From assembly GCA_000231825.2 (NCBI GenBank), contig JH720321.1, positions 500,761-564,760 on the forward strand: DNA of 64,000 nucleotides, given 5' to 3'. Under the pieces are notes generated by a model that saw only the letters and a program-made list of their open reading frames with translations, was not told the origin of the DNA and searched no databases. Below are positions 14,301 through 32,768 of this stretch, in pieces. The stretch is from Tetrahymena elliotti 4EA (taxonomy: Eukaryota > Ciliophora > Oligohymenophorea > Hymenostomatida > Tetrahymenidae). Position 1 is the first letter of the stretch; each line of letters begins with the position of its first letter. The position numbers and the translations under genes were made by a program.

Positions 14301-15628
14301 GAGGATTGAAAGCATTCTTCACATTAATATCTAAATTTACACATAGAACATGGAAGTATTGTAAACTAAGTGTAATCATCATATAAAAAATAGTGCTCCT
14401 TTAATTTAATTGGTTCACTATCATTCTAATTAATCAAATAATTCTTATCCAAACTTTAACAATAAGAAACTTCATTTTTTGAAATTAATTTTTTGCCATC
14501 TTAGCAAAGTTAACACTTCCCATTAAAAATATATTATCCAATCTCACATATCATTTTTTCACAATTTCTTTTTTGTTAGTTTAACTAAAAGCCAGGTAAG
14601 CAGGATAAGCAAAAATTTAGTGAATATGATCCGCAGTTGGTAAACCTGTTTATTTGTCCTTAATAATAGATTTTATATTAATCATTTAATGGGTTTACAG
14701 AAATATAGGTCAAAACACTTAACTAATTTTACTAAGTATCTAAATAATTTTATAAGATTGAGTTTTAACTAGGATATTTTGGTTATTATTCAGTACATTT
14801 TCCTTAGATAACAGCATATCCATATAAGCATTCCTTACATACATTTTCATTTAAGCACCTAAGACAATTTTAATCACATTATTAGCATTTTTGTTATTAA
14901 ATAGAGTAAATTGAACTTTTATCACAACTATCAGAAGATAATTAGTTTATCTAACATTAGATAAGACCTCTATTTATTAAAAATATTGTTAGGCAAATAA
15001 AATATTTTTAAATTTACAGATTGTATCCTACGTATAGCATTGATAATTCATTATTTATAAGAAATTAAAGCTAAAATCTTGTAGACTCTTAGAAATTAGG
15101 AGAAATTTAAAGTCTTACAATGTCATATGAGCAATCAAATTATAAATTTAAATTTAGTATTAAAAAAACGATTTTTTTTGGATAAAATTATTAATTTTAC
15201 CTATAAGTTTAAAAATTTTTAACAAAAGAGATATTTAAAAAAAAAAGTAAAACATACATGTCTAATTACAGGTAGGCACATTAGAATTCTATATTAATAA
15301 TAGCTTATTAGCAATTATATTTATCAAATGCATAATCAAATTATATCTCTTATTTGTATCTATATTCTGGATCAGTTGCTAATATATATTCATAGGAAAT
15401 TAATTTATCCACCTATCCAAATTTCTAAATGTTTTAGTTGATAAACGAGGAATTCAATTAAATAAAGCCATAGTTTTTAACATCTTTTAAGATATCTTAA
15501 TGACTAAATTTTACTAAAAAAGAAGTTTAATAAAAATATAAAAAGAAAAAGTTACTCGTTTTAGGGTATGACTAGCTATTAACTGACTAAATTACTGCAA
15601 AAATTAAGATAAATATTATTTGAGGCAT
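11330..15628 (-). CDS. Cysteine-rich GFR-like multipass membrane protein, copy 1 of a tandem pair
   Basis: Start ATG at 15628: MPQIIFILIFAVIQSVNSQS is a signal peptide, followed by an intron and then a conserved block (KFSHQDILKDVKNYGF; FDKYNCQQAIINIEFQCAYL). A long extracellular part carries many Cys-x2-Cys pairs in furin/GFR-like repeats, for example CDQNCLRCLNENVCKEC, CNKTCKTCSGPTISDC and CDLSCQSCSGPENTDC. After the last repeat (about 12700) come an extracellular linker and several TM helices (FIILFSALILPLLFILGKF; FFVILNQFITVIIFLLIALY). The cytoplasmic tail ends KKIKFK then TGA at 11330-11332. The final exon is joined through an intron at about 11560-11620 so that LTFY-LAISCLAQKF reads through. 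Domain order, intron places and tail match the gene at 17248-21736, so the two are tandem duplicates. A surface receptor or adhesion role is inferred from architecture only. Confidence 0.8.
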
Positions 15629-17247
15629 ATTATTTATTTTTTAATTTAATTTTGATTGTATTTGTATTTATCTATTATTTGCTAAGCAAAAAGCTGAATA
15701 GAAAAAGATTTATTTACTTTTTGCTTATCGACTACTTTTTATATCTTATTTATTGTGATAGAAATTCAATTCAAATAATATTTGAATTTGTGTGGTAAAA
15801 TTTTAATACATTACTATTCCTTATTTTAACCATTAAATTTTAATTTTAATCTTTTAGAATCTTATCTTTTTTAAAGTATTTTATTATTATCTGCATTTTA
15901 ATCCATTTTTATATAAATATTTTATGTGAAAATCAAATTTCTTTCTTTACTAGTAAAATAATACTAATTGCTTTTAAGGTTTTAGTTCTGAATTAATTAA
16001 TTTGTTAATATCTCTAAATTTTTAACCATTACATTAAATAGGTTTAAAACTTGAAATCATGATTATTTATAAAAGAATAAATACTATTTATCATATTTTA
16101 TATAAGGGGATTTTTGTAATATTTAAAACTATTTGCGGTCAATCAATATTTTCATAAAGATACATTTGTATTTTTTCTAAAAATTAATAGGTTTTTCTAT
16201 CAACCTAATATTATTAAAAAGGAAATATGGTATATAGCTAAATAAATATATTCCACCAAGTATTTTTGAATACCTTTTATTAAAATATTTTCTGATTTAC
16301 TTAATCCTCTCAAGAAATATGACAAAAGTTTATCTGAAAACTAAGTTAATTAATTTATTTTTTATATCCGGATTAGTTAACTTTGAAGGATGTTAAACGA
16401 TCTAAATGATATTTATAAAAGGTAAATCTTTATTCTATGTTAGATTAATATTTAGAGAGTCAAAACCCATTTTATGTTTAATATTTGTAAAACATCATTA
16501 AAAATTATAATGACAATATTTCATTTACTATTATGAGAGAACAAGTCACTCACCTTTGGGGAAAAAGATACTCAATATCAATTAATAAATTATATTTTTG
16601 AAAATTAAAATCTCTCTACACATATTTTGGTTTCATAATGAAATTAATTGTTTGTTGTAATAAAAAATCTAAAATTTGATTACCCAAACTATCAAACTGA
16701 AATCTTAACTTAAGATTCATGCATTGATATTTGTTTTTTTAATAATAAAATTCGAATGACTTTTTATCAAATACCACTTATTTTTATTAAATTTATCAAT
16801 TTTTCAAAATTATCTTTTTTCATTAACTTTTTAGATTTTTTTGCAAAATGTTTTTGTCAAGACTAATTAGGACTAAATATTTAAGAATATTTATTAAGAA
16901 AATCTTTAATACCTCGAAATAGATAGAAAATATAATAATCAACAATTATTAGATTAAAATTTGATCAATCAAATTAATATTTTAAAAAGTTAAAGATAGT
17001 TTTCGAAATATCTGAATTTATATGTTATTTAGAAAAAACTATTCTGAAAGGCATCATTTATTTTTTTTTAATCAGAATTAAGTATATGAGGGATTTAAAT
17101 CCTCATTTTTAGATATTTTAAAAATATTTTAGATGCTAATAAGTAGAAAAAGATACAAATTACATTATGCTAATAAATTTTTATTATTAACATTTTTTGT
17201 TTAAAATTATTTTATTTTAGAGTTAATTTGAAAGCTTTCATGTTTAA
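15629..17247. other. 1.6-kb AT-rich spacer between tandem paralogues
   Basis: No coding frame or RNA gene recognised. It separates copies 1 and 2 of the cysteine-rich pair and should include the promoter of the 11330-15628 gene. No direct repeats from an unequal crossover were evident by eye. Confidence 0.5.
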
Positions 17248-20200
17248 TCATTTAAATTTTATTTTTTTCAAATCATAAGTTGAATTTAGAATTTTGCTGT
17301 TTTATAAAAAATCTGTTATCATTTAATCAGAAAGTTGCTACTGTATTTAAAGAGTGGTTGATGAATTTTAAGATTTATAACTACTTTATTTTTTGTAATA
17401 ATTTATAAATATTTCTGCTGATAAAACAAGCATGCTAGCAATAGCAACAAACTTCTGTATTAAGCAAGAAACTGCTAAATCTAATAATTAAAATTATTTA
17501 TTAAATTAAAAATATTTTAGTTAAATTAATTTTACAAAATGTTAAATCTTTATTATTCATAGCTTGATAATTTGTTATTTAGAACTAAATTAAGACAGAT
17601 AATAGCTGATTTAGAATAACAAAAATGTTTAGAAGTTTATTCTTAAAAGGACAAACCATCACAAGATAAAATAGGAAATTTATTTCAAAAGAGAAAATTA
17701 TCCAAAAAGCTATTTTGAAATTCGAAATAAAAGTTAAGCAAGCTATTTCCACTATTTTAGACAATTCTATTAAGATCCAATAAAGCTAAGGAATTTTAGA
17801 ATGATCTTTTAGTTCACCAATTATAGATGAATAATTTTGTATTTCCCATTTATATTGGTAGCAAAAAATAAATGAAAAACATTTAATTTAGATGAATAAA
17901 TAAATGATGAAGGTTATTGCCAGAAATATTGAGTTAATTATTTATTGCTTGTCATCTTAATTTTGAAACATGGTTTAATTTTTGATCTCCTAAAGTAGCT
18001 AAACTATTAACAGATTAGAGCATAGCATACACACCCTAATTGGGAAATTCCATTTGCTATAGTTATAGAGAGAGTTTATCTTATCTTAATATTTTCCTAA
18101 AATGAATAGAAAAGGTAAAAGTATAATTGAAAAAATGATAATTAGAGATTGATAAAAGCAGTTTTCTATAAAAAATTATCCTATTTGTTATGTTGTCAAT
18201 AATATTCTATTCCTTTTCAAAGTTTAATCTGAGGAAATGTCAAAAGGTGTTTTGATTAAATTAAAGATATTATATCGATTCATATTCTAAAGTTAATTCT
18301 AAGTAATTCCATTTACTATTACAGGTGATAAATAATAATTGTTTCCAATCATTTACTAGTTTTATAAAAAGGTCCAAAAATAAGCACTAGAGCTACCTGA
18401 AATGAAGCTAAAAAAGGATCCTAAAAATAAAATAGTGATACTTGTTCCCTAATCAATATTTTTAATTAAATTTATTTGATCTAATTTAGATTAACATTCA
18501 CCCATATCTTTTGTATTTACTTAGATTAAAAAATTAAATTGTAAAGGCTTTTATACAAATAACTTACTTTGTAGGTCTTTGCATTCTTTTGCTAAATTAT
18601 TTTAGTCTTCTAATTCTTTTTACTTCATGCATTTATTATTTAATGGATTTAATATCAGCCCTTCTGAGCAGCTAGTACAATCTGTTTCTTAGGGGCCTTT
18701 ACAAAACTAACAATTGATGGTGCATTTCTTGCACTTAGAATAGTCAAATTCTTTTAACTTTATACTTTCAAATTCATCTCCTTCAAAGAATTCACCTATT
18801 TTTTGTTATTTTGCATAAATAGAAAATTGATAGATAAAAATTTAATACCTTATTCACATATTAGGCACTTTCCTGAAATAAAACTAAGCTACCCTATACA
18901 AGATGTACAGTCAAAGATATTAGGGCCTTTGCATGTTTTACAAGTTTGATTACAAGGCTGGCATTAAAAAGTATTTTAATCTCTGAATTCATCTGATTTA
19001 CAATTTATGAAACATTAATTATTAATTAATTCAAAACCATCTTTACATTAAGTACATTAATTTTAATTACAAATTTGGCAATTTTCCTATTAACATAATA
19101 TACACTTATCATTCTCTTAGTAATAATTTTAAGGACACTTATCAACACATTTAATTTAAGTATTATCAGTATTTGTAGGATCATAAATAATACAAGTGGT
19201 ACAGTTATCAGAATTTATACTACATTCCTTGCATAAGGCATCACAATTTTTACAATTATTTTAAGTGTCTATAACATTACTTACTTGAAAGCTAAAATCA
19301 TAATATTAACCTATTTTTTAAATAAAATGTTAAAGTAAAAAATTTACAGTTTAAATGATTTAGTCAAATTTATGTACTTTAAGTAATTAAGAATATAAAT
19401 AATAATTATTGTTTATACCTTTTTAGCAAAGTTAGCATATTCCATCAGTTTTTGTAGCTTAAGGAATACATTCTGTACAATCTTTATTTTCTGGTCCAGT
19501 GCAAGATTTACAACTAGGATCACACTTTTGGCATGTTTAAGTTGAAGCATTTAAATATTAATTTTCTAAGCATACAATTATGCATTATCCATTTTTATAT
19601 GAGAATTAATTTCCACATAAAAGACATTACTATTCATCGAAATCCATATGTTTTGACTGACAACTCAAGCAAGTGTTATCATTTGATAAAATGTAGCCAC
19701 TAAGACATTTAATACAATTTTAGCTTGATCTCCAGCAATCTTCACATCCTAAATCACATTTTTGACAGTTATTTTAGCTAATTTAAGAATTCAAAATTTC
19801 TAGGTAATAAAACCCTAAAATATATTTTAAAAAATGTAAAAAAATAAATCTATCTTTATGTTTAAATGGTAAAAAAATCTCATTTCTAATTAATTTTATT
19901 TATTGAATCATTTACTAAACCAAAAAATTCTTTTTAAGAAATTTTTTAAAATTTAAATTAAAGCTTCAATATTTTTTACGTTTATTAATTTTTAAAATAT
20001 GTAAATAAAAATTAATAATAAATTTTTAAAATGATCATTCAAAATTCATTTTTTTAAAATTAAACAGAAATCGATCTTATTCATAATATATTTAAAATTA
20101 ACCTGCTTAACAGATGCAATCTACAGTACATGTTTAGTTTTTACATGGTTTTTAGCACTTATAGCAATTACAAGATAAATTAAAATAATCTAGGGGACAA

Positions 20201-21736
20201 GTTGAAATATATGCTTTGGTATCATCAAGATAGTAATTTTAGCAAGAAATACAGTTTGAATTTGAATCATACTCAATACACTAATCAGCAATCTGATTAT
20301 AGATAGATATTTTATTATTCTGAGAAGCTTAGCATTTTCCTAAGTTATCTAATACAGAAGTAGAGTTACAAGTTATGCACTTATTTAAGTCTCCATTCAT
20401 AATACATCCAGGAATTTAAGTTTAAAAACAATCCATACATTCATATTCAAATAAACATTTAGAGCAAGTTGAGACTTGGAATTAAATTTTATTATCTTTT
20501 AAAAAATAATATGGCAATAACTTACCATTATCTAATCCAGTTTAATATGAACTTTAACAGTAAGCTAATTCATTTCTTTTTAAAAGAATTTTATCAGGTA
20601 GGCAATCTTAACATTATCCATTTAAAAGGTATTGATTATTTTCGCATTGCTATCTAACACATTGCTAAGTTTATTAATTATATATATAATTATTTTAACA
20701 TTATAGGCAAACATTAATTAAAGTATCAAAAATAGAGCAATATGAAATGTTATTATACTCTGAAGAGTTATAGTATATTTTAAAATCTGAATAAATAGGA
20801 TTTTTAATATCATAATTATATTCACTAGAGCTTTATATATCTTCATAAGGGTCACTAATTAAGTTAGATAAAACTGATTAAACCAACTAAGGAGTACACA
20901 TTCCATCTATAGCTTCATAACCATCTTCACATCTATTACATTAATTTATGTTTTAGCATTTTATACAATACTAACCACATAAAACACAACTATTACTTTA
21001 TTCAGAAAATATTTAACCTTTCTCACAAGTCCTCTAATCTAATGAGTCCATTTTGCATTCTATCAAACCTCTATTTTAAAATAAAAGAAAAGTTTATTTC
21101 AAATTAATTTAAAGATAAAATTTACAAATTAAACCCAAAATACATTTTTGACAAAACATTATTCAATCTTAATAAAACTTTTTGATTTATATCTTTTTGT
21201 AAATTTTAAAATTCTATCAGCCTTCTTGTTCCTTAATTTGTACAGCCAAAAGATGATGTCAATTTACCTTAAATAGAGAAATCGAGCTTAAATTCTGTTA
21301 TACTTTCACTTATAATAAAACAATAAATTTAAAATTTGCAAAACTTAAAAGTAATTTTACAAATTTTGATTTAATGCAGCACACTCATATTCAATTTAAA
21401 AACTAGCACTTGAGCAATTGTATTTATCAAAGACAAAAGAGAATTCAATTAGTTATTAATACTAGTAACTTGGATCAGATGCAAATACATCTTGATAAGA
21501 ACCTAATTTCTCGACCCATGCAAATATTCTTGGATTGCTAGTAATATTTAAAGAGTTTACAGGTATCCAGCCAACATAATTAGCTTATTTCAAGACATCC
21601 TTGTGGCTGAATTTTACTAAAAAATATTTAAAAAAGAAAAACATATAAAATTACTAGTTTTTGGCATAGGAATGCATTATACATATGAAAGAATGTTTAT
21701 TATCATTACAACTATTATTATCATCATCATCATCAT
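17248..21736 (-). CDS. Cysteine-rich GFR-like multipass membrane protein, copy 2 of a tandem pair
   Basis: Start is the first of five consecutive ATG codons at 21736: MMMMMIIIVVMIINILSYVQ is a signal peptide. The first intron splits the same place as in copy 1 (PKTS, then KFSHKDVLKQANYVGW). The shared block FDKYNCSSASFQIEYECAAL follows, then many Cys pairs (CKKCTINCQFCKGPQETDC; IFDCTSCIG). TM helices lie between about 18500 and 17450, and a conserved tail (LAVSCLIQKFVAIASMLVL ... KKIKFK) ends at TGA 17248-17250. Copy 1 has LAISCLAQKFTTIMGILAL ... KKIKFK at the same places. Sequence has diverged considerably but splice structure and both termini are kept, so both copies look functional. Function unknown; probably a cell-surface membrane protein. 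Confidence 0.8.
21722..21736 (-). repeat. (CAT)5 microsatellite encoding the Met5 start
   Basis: Five CAT triplets give five ATG codons on the minus strand at the start of the cysteine-rich gene. Slippage here only changes how many methionines precede the signal peptide core, so the start is robust to repeat-length change. Confidence 0.8.
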
Positions 21737-22591
21737 TTTTTAGAGTTTAAATTTTAATTTTCAAATAAATAATGATTATAAGAACAATTGAATTGCCAAA
21801 TTTTCTTCTTTGCTTATTATTTTTGTAGTTAAATTTCTTTTTTAACTTTTTCTCTTTGGGAAAATTTAATAGTCTTAAAAGCTAAAGAATTTGGATAGTA
21901 AATTTTAAATTACAGATCTTCAATATTTGTTATCGAAGGCTCAACCTTAGTTTAATCCAATTAAAATTTTACTTAGTTCATGATTTGATTTAAAAACAAG
22001 CAAATAATTAATCAGTATTAATTAGTATCTCAAATATTAACTACATTGAATATTATGTGATTGGTGTTAATTAGAATAACGAATTGACTTATTTCAAAAT
22101 TTTACTCCCCATTAAGAATTTATAAGAAAATATAAAATAATCTCCTTATTTTTTTCTCTAAAAAGGGGTTACTAATTTTTAATAAATTTAAAAGAGATTT
22201 GTTATTTTTAGTTATTATTACAAATGTGGCTTTTTGACATAAGATTTCTTTAAATTCTGGCCAATAGTGTATGAAATTAGAATCATCTTTAAAGACTAAA
22301 TAAAAAATGTAATTTAGTTTTTTATTGAAAAAGAGTGTAAAATTAAATAAGAAAACTTTTATAATTAAATTAATCGTTTTGTAAGTTAAAAACCAAATGA
22401 AGATTCGGATCATTTTTAAAGATTGTAACCCACCACTAAACAAATAAATCATTGAAAAATAATTCATAAAAAGATTCTTTTAGAATAATAGAATGATATT
22501 TGCTAGCTTTGCTTTGCTTTTAATACTTTAACAATATGAAAGGGAAATATATAAATACTCAAAATGATTATTAAATAAAACTATTTATGAT
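21737..22591. other. Spacer upstream of copy 2; contains an unsupported open frame
   Basis: AT-rich. A minus-strand open frame from ATG 22467 extends about 139 codons in the ciliate code, but its composition is like the spacer and it has no recognisable motif. In DNA this AT-rich, frames of that length occur by chance, so I do not call it a gene. Confidence 0.45.
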
Positions 22592-23953
22592 TCAAAGCAA
22601 AAATACAATATAGATAAAGGCAAATATGATCATTATCAAGAAAATCTATTTTATTTTAAATTTTTATTTGTTTTTGTATTTGAAAAATCAAATTTACTTT
22701 TATAATAAGTCCTCTTGAAGAGCTAGCATCTCTATATGAATCAGCTATGTGCTTTTTACTTTTATTTACATTTGCTTCTGCTTAATCTGTATTTTCAGCA
22801 ATGCTTTATTTATAATAGAAATCAATCTCTTAAAAACTCTCAATTAATTTATTTATGAATTACCTTTCTATCATGGATTCGTGGAACTGTACCATTGATC
22901 CAATTTTTTTAAACATCTCATATACACCTTACAGTTAAGTATTTAGCTTTTTCATAGCTTCAGATACTTAAAGTTATTCTTTTTCTTTAAAATCTACCTA
23001 CTTGTATCCTAAACCACCAGAACTACCTCCCTCAATATCATCACTTTAATTATATAAAATATTTTCAATAAATTAAATAGCCGTTATCCTTTCAAAATTC
23101 ATTTCCATACTTATTATTTTATACGAGAAATTGTGCTTTTTAAATCCTCGGGCCTCTTCTTTCAACACCAGGAACGGCAGCTCCAAACAAAGGTTTTTAT
23201 TAATTATGTGCTATATCCTATATAAAAGAATATTTTGAAATTATTAAGTTTTAATTGATTTCGAAGATACTTCCATTCTTTTTGTAGTTGTTTTTTTATA
23301 TTCGTCCATAATCTTTAAAAGAGTGAACTTAATAGTTTCAATAATAGATTTATACATAGAATGACCTGCACTTGATTATCTAATACATTCATCAGCACTA
23401 GCGCGTTCTAATTCATTTATGCCAGATTCAACTTATTTTATATTCTAAAAAATAAAATTATAAAACCTATTCACAAAAGTAAAGACATTACTTCTCCAAT
23501 TAAAACCATTAAATCATTAATTTTATTTTCTTCATTATTAAATAAACCAGAACTCTTTTATACTTTTGATTAAAAATCATATACGTAAATGGTATCATTT
23601 TTAATATAAAAAATATACAATTATTTAATTCTACTAATCTTTCACTAGTTATTCTAATCTTTTCTCTCAAGGCACTCGATTTCATAAAGAAGCCTTCAGT
23701 TTTTTGTTAAAAAATATGTTAAAATCATGTTTAATCGCTCTATTTATAATGTAATTTGCAATAATATCTCACTATTAGTTGAATATATTTCTTAGTTTTT
23801 AGGCTTTTTTGTTCCTGTTGTAAATGCCATCGCTTTTTATAAAAACTCAGCAGTTTTATCATTAAATGAAGATAATCCATTGTTTTCAAAAACTGTATTT
23901 CCTTGTTAATGAACTGCAAAAGGCGTATTAAGCTTTTAATATTTGTAAGACAT
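22592..23953 (-). CDS. SED5: Syntaxin-5/Sed5-like Qa-SNARE
   Basis: Start ATG at 23953 (MSYKYQKLNTPFAV), TGA at 22592-22594. The N-terminus matches syntaxin-5: FNDKTAEFLQKAMAF parallels the family's DRTxEFL motif. An Habc-like region follows (SSALREKIRITSERLVELNN; LFNNEENKINDLMVLIGE), then a linker containing GAAVPGVERRGPRI. The SNARE motif is EQLQVSEAMKKLN, YEMFKKIGSMVQFHESMIE, then SIAENTDQAEANVNKSKK. The C-terminal anchor GLIIK-IFLIMIIFAFIYIVFLL aligns with syntaxin-5's MVKIFLILIVFF anchor. Introns I infer: 79 nt after TNS (ends CTGAAG), a 60-nt in-frame one inside the SNARE motif (GTAATTC...AATAAAG), and one just before the anchor. At the zero ionic layer, where Qa-SNAREs have glutamine, the sequence reads histidine (CAC, 22881-22883). 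It should act in ER-Golgi and intra-Golgi vesicle fusion. Family assignment is strong; splice sites are inferred. Confidence 0.85.
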
Positions 23954-24590
23954 TGATTGTAAAACACTAATTAAAAATAAATAGCAAAGTATAAGTATTA
24001 ATTAAATATAAAATGAAAAATATGTTTCTACTTTAATTAAAATAAAGGTAATAAGATATTGATTAATTAATAATTAAATAAAATCAAATTTATTTCAATC
24101 TATTAATCACACTTGTAATTTATTTATTCTAAGATAATCAGTTTTAACATATCCATATTTCTGTTTGTAATAGAAATAATCTAATTTCCATTACACATTT
24201 TATTCAAAATAATTTATTTAAGTCTTCTTCATCCTTAATAATATCAAAATAAAATAAGACTTTAAAGCAAATTGTTAATCATTTTTTTTGAAATTCACAA
24301 TATCAAATTAGAATAAAATCTTTAACCACGATTATATCTAAATTACAGATCAAAATTCAATTTTTTGTTATTTGCATTTTACTTTTTTTAAGTTGTATTA
24401 ATACAGAATTAAAAATTATCTAAAAAAACCATTAGCAAGCATTCAATGAAAATAGAAAAAACTCTTAAATTTAACTAATAAAAGAACAAGATTTAACCAT
24501 ACATTAATATAGAATATAATATTATTTTAAGAATTTTTAAATATTAATAAATATATTTAATAAGATTTATATACTATTTAACATATTTTT
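23954..24590. other. Spacer between NCS6 and syntaxin-5 genes
   Basis: About 640 bases of AT-rich DNA between the start of the syntaxin gene and the stop of NCS6. Nothing recognisable apart from presumed UTR and promoter sequence. Confidence 0.5.
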
Positions 24591-25832
24591 TCATTCAGCT
24601 TTGAGAGCAACTTTAGGTTTACCTTTGTTGAGCTTATCTAAGAGTACACAAGCTTTGCATATTTAATTAGAGGAAACAAAACCACATTGGACACACTTCA
24701 TCTTCTTAGGAAGTTTAACATTTATATTAATTGCAATTTGTTCAGCAGAGTGAATAATATCAACGATAGAGCTAGGTCTTACTTTTTCAATATCTTTAAT
24801 CAATTCTCTTACATGACCTCTGTAAGCATTTGGTGAATAAATACATTCTGTTGAGAAGTAAACTAACTTTTTATGATAGGCATATAAAACGATTTCCTTT
24901 TCATAAGTATATTTGAAGGGCTTAAGTCTTGGAATATGGTCATCATCATCACCTCCATCTGCTCCAGTAGTAATTTAAACCTTTAAATAATGCATGTATA
25001 AGTTAATAAAAAATAACTAGCATTGAATATTCTAAATTACACATCTTCCTAATCTAAAGAAGTCACCTCTTGCAATATTCATTAAAATAGTTTCAGCAAT
25101 ATCATCAGCATTATGTCCAGTTAAAATTTTATCACAATTTAACATCTAAGCTCCTTTAATTATTAAAAAAATTTGTTGAAAAACTATAATTTTATCACGA
25201 ATATAAAAATTTCATTAAATTTCGATAAGAATAATCTTATTAATTTGTTTATTTTGTTTTAGTAAATAGATTTACCTCTATCTAAAGCTTATCTTCTGAA
25301 AACACCACAAAAAGTACAATTGTTGTTAAGACCTATTTATTTTACTATTTCATCCATAGTCCAACCATACAAATCTTTGTAGCTTAAAATTTTTAATTGC
25401 AATCCATAAGTTACTTGGTTATCCTTTACAGTTTCCAAAGAATCATCTCTGTATCCTGTAATACCTTCATCAATACTTAAAAGAATAAGTTCTAATCCAT
25501 AATCATACTTTTTATTCAAATGACTCATAACATGAATAAGTACTGTACTATCTTTACCACCACTAGCACCCATTGCTATTCTTTCACCCTATTTTAAGAA
25601 TGATTTTTGTTTAAATTACCAAATTTTCATGAAGCTAATAAAATTTATTTTGGAATCATTTCAAATATTTTTAAGAAATATTTACTCTCTTAAATAAGTT
25701 GTTGGATATAATTGTATAATGAATTTCTTCTTCGAATGCAGTGAAGAAACATTCTTGGCAAATTAATTTTCCTGTTTTAGGTCTGACTATAAATGCCTTT
25801 TTTTCTTTGCAGGTTTCACAAAACTTAACCAT
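24591..25832 (-). CDS. NCS6: Cytoplasmic tRNA 2-thiolation protein 1 (NCS6/CTU1)
   Basis: Start ATG at 25832 ([16 protein letters not shown]), TGA at 24591-24593. Four exons are separated by introns 25589-25685, 25154-25275 and 24981-25040; together they give a continuous 320-residue protein. It has an N-terminal CxxC zinc pair (CETC ... CQEC), the PP-loop ATP-binding motif [29 protein letters not shown], the CxxC of the catalytic/FeS site ([18 protein letters not shown]), [15 protein letters not shown], and a C-terminal zinc region ([16 protein letters not shown]). These are hallmarks of NCS6/CTU1, which with NCS2/CTU2 and the sulfur carrier URM1 thiolates wobble uridine 34 of tRNAs Lys, Glu and Gln. 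Glutamines at MDEIVKQIG and RRQALDR are encoded by TAA, which fixes the genetic code. Tetrahymena-type ciliates have extra tRNA-Gln species for TAA/TAG, so this pathway may be especially relevant, but that is inference. Confidence 0.95.
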
Positions 25833-26956
25833 AACTTTAGAGTATAATTGAAATGCTAAATATATTAATTGATAAGTAGATTATGCTTTTATAAACTAAT
25901 AATTAATTAATCTTAATATTTTTTGATTATTAAATAAATCTAAAATTTATAGTTTTTGCATTACTTATAAATAATTCTTCTTCTACATAAATCTAACAAA
26001 CCTTTTGCTAGATTGATAGATACTTTTATCCTGTCATTCGTAGATTTTATCATATCAAATTACTTGATTCATTTGATAGACTCTTTTAAAAATCTGAAAT
26101 TTTTGGGTTAATTTCTTAATTTTTATAAATAAACACTGATCATTATTTCTAAAGTTGTTTTCATTTATTTTTAAAAAATTTGTCATTATTATCCAGCATT
26201 AGTTTTCTCTATCGATTTCTGAAAATAATTTATAGTTTTAAATAAATTTTAGGTCTGGCAGAGCTTTTATGATCAAACAAAAATTTTTTCAATATTTATA
26301 AAAATTCTAAAAATGTTGATTCAAAAAGATTGTTTGATTGATTATTGACAAAGGAACATAGTATATCAAAGTTTTTACTTTATAATTTATAAAAATTAAT
26401 TTAGGTTTATAAATTAATAAAATATAAAATCATAAAGAATATTTTTGGTTGGTAAAAAATGAAAAATAAATTTATTTATGAAAAAAACCAAAGTTGGTAT
26501 TTTAATGTAAATATTATTGATTTAATAATTGGTATCTTTAAAATTAAATTATTTTTAAAGAGAAAAGCTAGATTTGAGTTTTTTTAACAACCAATTATGT
26601 ATTTTGTATAAACTTAAAATTTTATAATTTGTTTAAATAAAATCAAATATTTTGATAAAATAATTTATCAATAAAAAGCTATTAACTAAAATGTTAACTA
26701 TTTAGTTTTATTAATTAGGATAAAAACTTAAATAAATTATAAATAAGTTGTTGAGTTGCTGACAAATCATTATTTCATAGACAAATATAGAATAGTAAAT
26801 AAAATTATTTTGGAAAAGCTGTAGATTTTGTTGATAATTAAATGAAATTATTAAGTACAAAAATGTAAATAAATACTAATAATTATTTAATTAATTCATA
26901 TTTTTTTAATATAAAATATATGATAAGTAAATGAATTGTTTTTGTTATATTTAAAA
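25833..26956. other. 1.1-kb AT-rich spacer
   Basis: Promoter side of NCS6 and 3' side of the first intact ABCC gene. No open frame, RNA gene or repeat worth naming. Confidence 0.5.

Positions 26957-32768
<5,812 letters not shown>

Noticed and set aside
20875..20895. Partial match to the Tetrahymena chromosome breakage sequence (taaaccaac).
   Set aside because: Only the first nine or ten bases match and it lies inside a coding exon of the cysteine-rich gene. No telomere repeats are nearby.
22120..22467. Minus-strand frame with hydrophobic N-terminus, extendable to about 139 codons in the ciliate code.
   Set aside because: No motif, spacer-like composition, and a length expected by chance when only TGA stops translation.
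23640..23740. Apparent frameshift in the syntaxin gene after ...TNSEILLQITLQ.
   Set aside because: A 79-nt GT-AG intron (GTGAGATATT...AACTGAAG) restores the frame and gives the expected syntaxin-5 alignment, so the gene is taken as intact.
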